Assembly (NCBI GenBank): GCA_035630195.1
Contig: DASQLD010000335.1
Coordinates: forward strand, 1 to 8,182
Length of the DNA stretch: 8,182 bases
Source of the DNA: DASQDN01 sp035630195
GTDB taxonomy: Bacteria; Acidobacteriota; Terriglobia; Bryobacterales; Bryobacteraceae
Direction: 5' to 3'
Shown here: positions 1-5,403 of the stretch, piece by piece
Numbering within the stretch: position 1 is the first letter of the stretch
Layout of the letters: every line of letters starts with the position of its first letter
Translations under genes and position numbers: made by a program
The notes under the pieces: model-generated
Databases searched by the model: none
Told to the model about the DNA's origin: nothing
What the model saw: the letters and a program-made list of their open reading frames with translations, nothing else

Positions 1-672
1 GATTTCTCAGTCTGCAAAGAGGGCGGGTACGAGATTGCCGTCGAGGGAATTCGTGCCGCGATTGCCCGGGGTTTTCGCGTGACGACGAACACGACCTTGT
101 TCGACGGAGCCGATCCGAACAGTGTCAGGTCATTCTTTGACGAGATGATGGATCTGGGCGTGGAAGGGATGATGCTATCGCCGGGCTACTCCTATGATAA
201 GGCGCCCGACCAGCAGCATTTCCTCGGTAAGGACCGTACGCGACGGTTATTCCGCGCGATGCTTTCCAACCGTAAGTCTCGATGGCATTTCAATCAGTCG
301 CCGCTCTTCCTCGAGTACCTCATGGGCTTGCGGGAGTACGCCTGCACGCCTTGGGGAATGCCGACTTACAATTTGTTCGGCTGGCAAAAGCCCTGTTATC
401 TCCTCCAGGATGGATACACCGATACCTTCGCCGAGTTAATGGAACTAACCGAATGGTCCAAGTATGGAACGAACTCCGGCAATCCGAAGTGTGCCAACTG
501 CATGGTGCATAGCGGATACGAAGCTTCGGCAGTCGACCACACATTCAACTCTCTGAACGGCTTTCTGGCGACGGTGAAAGCGACGTTCCGTTCCAATTAC
601 AAAGATCCTGCGGCCTTAACGGCTTTACAACAGACCGTACCTGCTCCTGCTGATCTTGTGCAAATACAATGA
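1..672 (+). CDS. hpnH: Adenosyl-hopene transferase HpnH, radical SAM (partial, 5' end outside window)
   Basis: This is the C-terminal 223 residues of HpnH. The frame is open from base 1 to a TGA at 670-672. In the family, HpnH is a radical SAM enzyme that joins a 5'-deoxyadenosyl group to diploptene to give adenosylhopane, the first step towards C35 side-chain hopanoids. The CxxxCxxC cluster motif lies upstream and cannot be seen. What can be seen is family-typical sequence: DFSVCKEGG at the left edge, RGFRVTTNTTLFDGADP (codons from about 70), GVEGMMLSPGYSYDKAPDQ (about 157-213), and the C-terminal DUF3463-type region with YNLFGWQKPCYLLQDGYTDT and KCANCMVHSGYEAS. Cysteines are encoded at 343, 394, 490 and 499. 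The GTG at 79 could be mistaken for a start but lies inside the conserved core. The gene overlaps the next one by ATGA. Identification is confident; the N-terminus is unseen. Confidence 0.93.
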   Translation, partial: DFSVCKEGGYEIAVEGIRAAIARGFRVTTNTTLFDGADPNSVRSFFDEMMDLGVEGMMLSPGYSYDKAPDQQHFLGKDRTRRLFRAMLSNRKSRWHFNQSPLFLEYLMGLREYACTPWGMPTYNLFGWQKPCYLLQDGYTDTFAELMELTEWSKYGTNSGNPKCANCMVHSGYEASAVDHTFNSLNGFLATVKATFRSNYKDPAALTALQQTVPAPADLVQIQ

Positions 673-1046
673 ACGCTAGTGTTCGGCAAAATCTCCAAGG
701 TTCTCTCTGGCAATCGGCCGATCCGGACGAGCTACGTATGGCGCTGGAGAAGGCGTTCGATTATCGCGGTGATGTGACGATTACCCGCAAAGATGGCTCG
801 ACAGTTGAGGGCTACATCTTCGATCGCCGCCACGGTAAGACACTCGACGATTCGTACGTTCGGCTATTTCCCAAAGACAAGCCGGACAAGATCTCGGTAC
901 GTTATTCCGATATCGCCGGACTGGCTTTTACGGGTCGCGATACAGCAGCAGGGAAGAGCTGGGAAGCCTGGGTGAAGAAGTACCTCGAGAAGAAGGCTGC
1001 CGGTGAGACGAGCATCGAAATCGTTCCGGATAGTTTGGACGACTGA
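669..1046 (+). CDS. Small protein of unknown function, translationally coupled to hpnH
   Basis: This 125-residue protein is one I cannot assign to a named family. Its ATG lies inside the stop of hpnH (ATGA at 669-672) and has no Shine-Dalgarno-like sequence, so translation is probably coupled to hpnH. It has no signal peptide or membrane segment and is likely cytoplasmic. Residues 1-30 look helical (DELRMALEKAFDYRG). Residues 31-85 look like a small beta-barrel: a strand DVTITRKDG, a turn, VEGYIFDRR, then YVRLFP and ISVRYSDIAGLAF. That alternation resembles an Sm/Hfq-like or similar five-stranded barrel, which is an inference from pattern only. The C-terminal part is helical and lysine-rich (WEAWVKKYLEKKAA) and ends in an acidic tail. 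Position suggests a job linked to hopanoid side-chain synthesis, but nothing in the sequence proves that. Its stop lies 2 nt from the convergent carbonic anhydrase stop. Confidence 0.85.
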   Translation: MNASVRQNLQGSLWQSADPDELRMALEKAFDYRGDVTITRKDGSTVEGYIFDRRHGKTLDDSYVRLFPKDKPDKISVRYSDIAGLAFTGRDTAAGKSWEAWVKKYLEKKAAGETSIEIVPDSLDD

Positions 1047-1048
1047 AT

Positions 1049-1717
1049 TCAGATAGCCGACGTCCTGCGCTTGCGAACTTCTTCGGGTACTGGGATTTCG
1101 TATTCCGCGATGGAGATGAACTGCTTGGACTTCACATCGTAGGCGAACACCTGGCCCGTTTCGATCTTGTAAACCCAGCCCCAAAGGTTGATGTTGCCGC
1201 GGCGCTTGCGAGATGCGATCGACGGCAGCGTTTCGAGATGCTCAATCTGGACTAGCACGTTCTCCTCGATCGTGACGTCGAGCAACTCTTCTTCTCCAAG
1301 ATGAGAATAGTTCTCCAAAACAATGCGCCGCGTCGTCTCAGCGTGGCTCAGCCATGAAGCCACCGATGGCAGATTCGTGAGCTTCTCCGGATGCAGTAAA
1401 GCCTTCATTGCTCCACAATGCGAATGGCCGCATACGATGATGTCCTTCACGCCGAGCACCGTGACCGCGTATTCGATTGTTGCCGCCTCACCACCGTTGC
1501 CCGCTCCGTGCGAAGGAATAATGTTGCCCGCATTACGAAGGATAAAAAGATCTCCAGGCATCGATCGCGTCAACAAGTTCGGATCGATGCGCGAATCCGA
1601 GCATGTGATGAAGAGCGTCTCCGGATCCTGCCCGTGAGCGAGTTGTCCGAAAAGTCCTTCTAAGGGTTTGAAGTCCTCGCGCTGAAACTCGTGAATGCCT
1701 TCGATCAGTTTTTGCAT
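1049..1717 (-). CDS. Beta-class carbonic anhydrase
   Basis: This complete 222-residue zinc enzyme interconverts CO2 and bicarbonate in the cytoplasm. The signature motifs are intact: CSDSR at residues 39-43 (zinc ligand Cys39, Asp41-Arg43 dyad) and GHSHCGAM at 97-104 (zinc ligands His98 and Cys101). Between them is RNAGNIIP at 61-68, followed by GGEAATIEYAVTVLGV, as in the family. The length is normal for bacterial beta enzymes, and there is no signal peptide or transporter fusion. The start is the ATG whose complement is at 1715-1717, which gives a usual N-terminus (MQKLIEGIHEFQRE). No Shine-Dalgarno sequence precedes it. A GATAAT hexamer sits 5 nt upstream, so the message may be leaderless. 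It is transcribed divergently from the GH13 gene and ends 2 nt from the preceding convergent gene. Product certainty is high; the exact symbol (can/cynT) is not decidable from sequence. Confidence 0.96.
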   Translation of the reverse strand: MQKLIEGIHEFQREDFKPLEGLFGQLAHGQDPETLFITCSDSRIDPNLLTRSMPGDLFILRNAGNIIPSHGAGNGGEAATIEYAVTVLGVKDIIVCGHSHCGAMKALLHPEKLTNLPSVASWLSHAETTRRIVLENYSHLGEEELLDVTIEENVLVQIEHLETLPSIASRKRRGNINLWGWVYKIETGQVFAYDVKSKQFISIAEYEIPVPEEVRKRRTSAI

Positions 1718-1722
1718 AAATC

Positions 1723-1728
1723 ATTATC
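1723..1728 (-). promoter_or_regulatory. Putative -10 box of the carbonic anhydrase gene
   Basis: Read on the minus strand the hexamer is GATAAT, one mismatch from TATAAT, followed by GATTT and the ATG. A transcript from this box would begin at or next to the start codon, consistent with the absent Shine-Dalgarno sequence. No good -35 element stands at 16-18 bp; TTGTAG is present at a 20 bp spacing. The call rests on the hexamer and its position only. Confidence 0.4.
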
Positions 1729-1749
1729 GCCGCAGCGGGCAGGTTTCGC

Positions 1750-1755
1750 TACAAT
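1750..1755 (+). promoter_or_regulatory. Putative -10 box of the GH13 gene
   Basis: The hexamer is TACAAT, one mismatch from TATAAT, followed by CGACC and the ATG at 1761. It mirrors the arrangement of the divergent carbonic anhydrase gene: a -10-like box 5 nt before the start and no Shine-Dalgarno sequence. The -35 region is weak (TTATCG at about 20 bp spacing, overlapping the opposite -10 box). If it is used, the mRNA would be leaderless or nearly so. Confidence 0.4.
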
Positions 1756-1760
1756 CGACC

Positions 1761-3668
1761 ATGCCCGCCACTCTTGACCACATCCAGCCAGAGACTCCGA
1801 TGGGCGCCAATCTTGTTGCTGGCGGAGCCACCTTCCGAGTCTGGGCGCCCAATGCGCATTCGGTCCACGTAACTGGCGATTTCAATGATCGCAAACGTGA
1901 TGACGCGAGTCTTCTGACAAGGGATGACCACGGCCATTGGCGAGGATTTGTTCCGGGCGTGAAAGATCGCGATCGATATATGTTTTACCTGGTCGGCGAT
2001 GGGGGCGCCGGTCCCAAGCGCGATCCCTACGCGCGCGAGTTGCAGAAGCCGTTTCCCAGCGAATGCATCGTCAGAGAGACGGACTTCCCGTGGCATGAGA
2101 CTGGATTCGTCACACCGCGATTCGACGATTTTGTCATCTATCAGCTCCACGTCGGCGTCTTCTTCACTCCGCATCTTCCTGTCAAAGCGGGCACGTTTCT
2201 CGATGTCGCCCGAAAGATCCCTCATCTTTCCCGGCTGGGGGTTACGGTTGTGCAACTCATGCCGATCCAGGAGTTCCAGACTGAGTTCAGTCTTGGCTAC
2301 AACGGCACGGATTATTTTTCGCCAGAAATGGACTTTGCGGTAGACGATGAGGACCTTGCAGCGTATGTCGCGCTGGTGAACCAGCTTCTCCATGATCGAA
2401 ACCTTACGCGCTATACCGTGGAAGACCTGCGGGGCGAAATGAATCAGCTTAAGGCGTTGATTGACTTGTGCCACGTCCACGGGCTAGCAGTGATTCTTGA
2501 CGCATGCTATAACCATGCCGGCGGAGACTTCGGTGATGAAAGCATATACTTCTTCGACCGCCAGTCCGGCGACAACTCCAAGTCTCTGTACTTTACGAAC
2601 AAGGGACATGCGGGTGGTCTTGTTTTTGACTATGAAAAGCCGGAAGTTCGCGATTTTCTGATTCAGAACGCCAAGTTCTATCTCGATGAATATCGTGTGG
2701 ATGGGTTTCGATATGACCAAGTGAGCGTTATCGATCACGATGGCGCGCCACACGGTTGGAGCTTCTGTCAGGATCTTACTTCGACATTACGGCATCACCG
2801 CCCCAGCGCTATAGGCAAGGCCGAATACTGGAACGTCAATCCTCACATCGTGAAACCTGTCGAAGAGGGGGGAGCCGGATTCGACACAACGCTGACGGAC
2901 GGTCTTCGCATCGCCATTCGAGACGTGATTGCAAATGCAAGCCATCCCGATGAGCGGCCGCTGAATATGACGAATCTCGGTCGGAGCATGTGGCCGGAAG
3001 GCTTCCCAGATCATTGGCGTTTTGTTCAAGGACCCGAAAATCACGACATCGTATATCAAGGCCGCGAGCAACGCGTAGCTCGTCTAGGGCATCCGGACGA
3101 TCCGAGATCATGGTTCGGACGTAGCCGCGCGCGGGTTGCAACGGCTATTGGTTTGACGGCGCCCGGCATTCCTATGGTGTTTATGGGTCAGGAATTTCTC
3201 GAGGACAAGCAATGGTCGGACAACTTCAAATTCCATCAGGCTCTTCTGCTGCACTGGGCCGGAATCGATAATAACGACCAACAGATGTTGGATCATCTGC
3301 GTTTCACAAGCGAACTAGTGAATCTGCGCTGGCGTTATCCAGCTCTGCGCGGCCAAGGATTTCGTGTGATCCACGCCCATGACGGAGATCGCGTACTCGC
3401 ATTTCAACGATGGGTTGAAGGAGAAGGTCGCGATGTCGTAGTGGTCGTGCATTTGTCGCCCTTCAACCGGTTCGATTATCGCATTGGCTTTCCAGTCGGA
3501 GGAGAGTGGAACGAAGTTTTTAATAGCGATGTCTATGAGAATTGGGTCAACCCCAATGTGACAGGCAATGGAGGTCGCGTGTTTGTTGGCGACGCGCCTT
3601 TGCATGAACTCCCGCATTCGGCTTCGCTAGCGCTGCCGGCCAACAGTGTCCTGGTGTTTGCTCGATAG
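1761..3668 (+). CDS. GH13 alpha-amylase family enzyme with N-terminal CBM48-like domain (branching enzyme-like)
   Basis: This 635-residue cytoplasmic enzyme acts on alpha-glucans. Residues 15-110 form a CBM48/isoamylase-N-like beta domain (GATFRVWAPNAHSVHVTGDFND). Residues about 120-530 form the GH13 barrel and about 545-635 the C-terminal beta domain (WNEVFNSD, then SLALPANSVLVF). Conserved regions are complete: region I DACYNH with Asp247, Asn251 and His252; region II DGFRYD with nucleophile Asp319; region III GKAEYW with acid/base Glu355; region IV GPENHD with Asp429. The architecture resembles branching enzymes and maltooligosyl-trehalose hydrolases, but region IV is ENHD and not the SHDE usual in bacterial GlgB. 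Substrate and reaction type are therefore open. I chose ATG 1761 because an upstream in-frame ATG at 1695 would overlap the divergent gene and add 22 unrelated residues. ATG 1800 is a weaker alternative. There is no signal peptide. Confidence 0.9.
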   Translation: MPATLDHIQPETPMGANLVAGGATFRVWAPNAHSVHVTGDFNDRKRDDASLLTRDDHGHWRGFVPGVKDRDRYMFYLVGDGGAGPKRDPYARELQKPFPSECIVRETDFPWHETGFVTPRFDDFVIYQLHVGVFFTPHLPVKAGTFLDVARKIPHLSRLGVTVVQLMPIQEFQTEFSLGYNGTDYFSPEMDFAVDDEDLAAYVALVNQLLHDRNLTRYTVEDLRGEMNQLKALIDLCHVHGLAVILDACYNHAGGDFGDESIYFFDRQSGDNSKSLYFTNKGHAGGLVFDYEKPEVRDFLIQNAKFYLDEYRVDGFRYDQVSVIDHDGAPHGWSFCQDLTSTLRHHRPSAIGKAEYWNVNPHIVKPVEEGGAGFDTTLTDGLRIAIRDVIANASHPDERPLNMTNLGRSMWPEGFPDHWRFVQGPENHDIVYQGREQRVARLGHPDDPRSWFGRSRARVATAIGLTAPGIPMVFMGQEFLEDKQWSDNFKFHQALLLHWAGIDNNDQQMLDHLRFTSELVNLRWRYPALRGQGFRVIHAHDGDRVLAFQRWVEGEGRDVVVVVHLSPFNRFDYRIGFPVGGEWNEVFNSDVYENWVNPNVTGNGGRVFVGDAPLHELPHSASLALPANSVLVFAR

Positions 3669-3669
3669 G

Positions 3670-4461
3670 CTACTTAAGCCACCAGCGATCGCCGAAAAAG
3701 TCTGCGCGTTCCTCGGTCCATGTGCCGTACTTTGTTGCCATCTGACCGCCGTCGACGTATAGAGACGTTCCCGTGATGAACGAGGCAGCGTCGGAGGCAA
3801 GAAATGCAATTGCGGTCGCGACTTCTGCCGGCGCTCCGCTTCGGCCGAGTGGGATATCGCGAAAATACTCACGCATGGCGCTCAGGTCGGCAAATTTATC
3901 TTCAGTAAGGCGAGTTCGGATCAGTCCCGGACAAACCGCGTTGATCCTTACCTGGTGCGGACCGAGTTCATTAGCCGCAGTGTGCATGATTCCTATCAGT
4001 CCCGCTTTGCTGGCGTTGTACGCCATTAGTTGCGCTTCTCCATCGAAGGAGTTCGTCGATGCCGTGATCACAATGCACCCTTTGCCGCGTTTGATCATCC
4101 TTTGCGCAGCGATTTGTACCGTGTGGAAGACGCCGGTAAGATTGACGGCAATGATGCGCTCCCAATCCGACACTTTGGTTTCTACCACGCTCGCTTCATT
4201 TACAACGCCGGCACATGCGACGACAATGTCGAGATCCTCACCCGCCTGATCGAACGCGGCTTCGAGCGACTCACGATTGGTTACGTCCGCTACAGTGCCA
4301 TGCGCGCCGAACCCGGCGGCGCGTTCTAGAGGATGCGCATCATCCACATCGATGACCCAGACGTCGGCGTGGGAAGCGGCCAAAAGGCGGGAAGTTGCCA
4401 GCCCGATTCCATTGGCTCCTCCCGTCACAACCGCCGTTTTGCCGGTAAAATCAAACAGCAT
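3670..4461 (-). CDS. Short-chain dehydrogenase/reductase (SDR family, NAD-type)
   Basis: This 263-residue classical SDR oxidoreductase is probably an NAD-dependent alcohol/ketone dehydrogenase; its substrate is unknown. The Rossmann motif TGGANGIG is at residues 13-20. An acidic residue closes strand 2 (VIDVD, Asp38), which in the family favours NAD(H) over NADP(H). CAG stands at 83-85 where NAG is usual. The catalytic set is Asn107, Ser135, Tyr148 and Lys152 (YNASK at 148-152). NAVCPGLIRT and the usual YVDGGQ close to the end are present, followed by a slightly long tail rich in Trp and Asp. The start is the ATG whose complement is at 4459-4461, because MLFDFTGKTAVVTGG matches SDR N-termini. 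GAGGGA directly abuts this ATG, an unusually short spacing. An in-frame TTG at 4494 would add 11 residues but overlaps the hairpin region. The gene is monocistronic, and its stop is separated from the GH13 stop by one base. Confidence 0.93.
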   Translation of the reverse strand: MLFDFTGKTAVVTGGANGIGLATSRLLAASHADVWVIDVDDAHPLERAAGFGAHGTVADVTNRESLEAAFDQAGEDLDIVVACAGVVNEASVVETKVSDWERIIAVNLTGVFHTVQIAAQRMIKRGKGCIVITASTNSFDGEAQLMAYNASKAGLIGIMHTAANELGPHQVRINAVCPGLIRTRLTEDKFADLSAMREYFRDIPLGRSGAPAEVATAIAFLASDAASFITGTSLYVDGGQMATKYGTWTEERADFFGDRWWLK

Positions 4462-4485
4462 TCCCTCATGGTAAAACGGCGCTGC

Positions 4486-4491
4486 TATACT
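4486..4491 (+). promoter_or_regulatory. Possible -10 box for the small gene at 4531
   Basis: TATACT is close to the TATAAT consensus and lies 39 nt before the ATG at 4531. A transcript from it would carry the hairpin at 4500-4521 in its short leader. No clear -35 hexamer stands at 16-18 bp. The same bases read on the other strand as AGTATA, so they could also serve the divergent dehydrogenase gene. The evidence is weak and rests on the hexamer alone. Confidence 0.3.
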
Positions 4492-4495
4492 CAAG

Positions 4496-4522
4496 AAAAA
4501 GGCCAGGCAAGCGCCTGGCTTT
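4496..4522. terminator. Strong GC-rich hairpin between divergent genes (terminator-like)
   Basis: GCCAGGC at 4502-4508 and GCCTGGC at 4513-4519 are a perfect 7-bp inverted repeat around a 4-nt loop (AAGC). The stem can be extended by a wobble pair and A-T pairs at 4499-4501/4520-4522. An A-run precedes it at 4496-4500, so on the minus strand the stem is followed by TTTTT, the form of an intrinsic terminator. On the plus strand only CTTTG follows. The oddity is the place: it lies between two divergent starts, 11 nt before the ATG at 4531 and 40 nt upstream of the dehydrogenase start. There is no upstream minus-strand gene within 380 bp that it would obviously serve. It may block antisense read-through from the minus-strand block, or act as a leader structure for the 4531 gene. 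Confidence 0.6.
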
Positions 4523-4530
4523 GACGTTTT

Positions 4531-4926
4531 ATGAGTTATCTAGACAGCCTCGAAAGCAACCTCAAGAACCTTGAAAACAGCCAGGAACGCAATGTAGATC
4601 TTCAACGCGACAGGCAACATCGCGAATCGGAGAAGGCCAAGGCGTTAGCTGCGGCGCCTTACGCTGAGGAGTTAAAGACTGGCGGATTTGCGCAGGAGTT
4701 ACTCAGCCACGCGACCGCCATCGGGTTCTCACAGCGGACGAAGGTGCAGCCCACCTGGTTAGGAAGCACGCTACGCTTGCAGGCGAAAGAAAAACGCCTG
4801 GAGCTTCGTCCGACGCCTCAAGGCGTGATGGCGTTTTTCTTTGATGACGACGAAGAGAAGGGCAGCGAACTGGTCGACTTGAAGAGTAACGCGGAAGAGC
4901 TCGCTAAGCGGTGGTTCGCCGTTTGA
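4531..4926 (+). CDS. Small conserved-looking protein of unknown function
   Basis: This 131-residue protein is not one I recognise. Residues 1-45 are strongly charged and helical (ESNLKNLENSQERNVDLQRD), fitting a short coiled coil. Residues about 50-130 look like a mixed alpha/beta domain: a helix FAQELLSHATAIGF, a strand region STLRLQAKEKRLELRP, then VMAFFFDDDEEKG and a terminal helix AEELAKRWFAV. There is no signal peptide, membrane segment or cysteine, so a soluble cytoplasmic protein is likely. Codon use and reading-frame quality fit a real gene. The ATG at 4531 has no Shine-Dalgarno sequence and follows a strong hairpin by 11 nt. The last 23 bases overlap the 3' end of the convergent permease fragment. 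It stands alone on its strand, so context gives no function. Confidence 0.8.
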   Translation: MSYLDSLESNLKNLENSQERNVDLQRDRQHRESEKAKALAAAPYAEELKTGGFAQELLSHATAIGFSQRTKVQPTWLGSTLRLQAKEKRLELRPTPQGVMAFFFDDDEEKGSELVDLKSNAEELAKRWFAV

Positions 4927-5377
4927 CGGCGTGGCGCCACAAGACTCCAATGACTGCCAGTACCGGTACCGCCAAAAGCAAGCCTATCGGACCGAACATC
5001 GCTCCTCCCAGCAAGACCGCGAGGAAAACGTAGAGCGGCGAAAGGCCAACACCTTTGCCTAGAACGCGGGGACTCAACCAAAATCCTTCGAGTCCCTGCA
5101 CGATGACGAATGTGATCAAGATACCCGCGTAGTTCCACAATCCGCCACCCTTTACGAGGACCGCAAAAGCTGTAAATGCAAGTCCGATGAGAGATCCGAC
5201 TATCGGGATAAGATTGAGTAGTCCACACAGCAGGCCGAAGAATAGCCAGAAGGGAACTCCCGATATGGCGTACCCGATCGCATAGAGACACGAAAGAAGC
5301 GCGGCGATTTTGACTTGCGCGACTATATATCCACCGAGTGTCTTTCCGACTTCGCCGGCCAATGTCTCTCGGGGCAT
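4904..5377 (-). pseudogene. AI-2E family transporter, C-terminal half only (5'-truncated)
   Basis: The 157-residue product matches the C-terminal half of the AI-2E/UPF0118 permease family (PF01594), whose members usually have about 350 residues and about eight membrane segments. Hydrophobic segments lie at about 17-38, 42-75, 82-100 and 115-147. Family-typical stretches are NLIPIVG (55-61), QGLEGFWLSPRVLGKGVGLSP (split over 94-114) and GPIGLLLAVPVL (129-140). The N-terminal half is absent: in frame upstream there are only ten codons with no start before a TGA at 5408-5410, which lies inside the end of the M14 gene. No other frame nearby encodes the missing half. The ATG at 5375-5377 has no Shine-Dalgarno sequence. 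This looks like a remnant left by a deletion joining it to the M14 gene. A short functional protein cannot be excluded, since the remaining frame is intact. Which solute it moved cannot be told. Confidence 0.75.
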
Positions 5378-5403
5378 ATGCGTGGAGTGTACGGGATGCC
5401 GTT

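Noticed and set aside
79..81. GTG at 79 as a true start of a short HpnH
   Set aside because: Conserved HpnH sequence continues in frame to base 1, so the gene is cut by the window edge.
1695..1760. Upstream in-frame ATG that would extend the GH13 protein by 22 residues
   Set aside because: It lies within the carbonic anhydrase coding region, adds sequence unlike the family, and removes the only sensible promoter space.
1749..2480. 243-residue antisense frame within the GH13 gene
   Set aside because: It lies fully opposite a conserved enzyme domain, has no recognisable motif, and is explained by codon bias of the real gene.
4462..4494. TTG start 33 nt upstream for the dehydrogenase
   Set aside because: No Shine-Dalgarno sequence is present and the 11 added residues do not resemble SDR N-termini. 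The ATG at 4461 begins a typical one.
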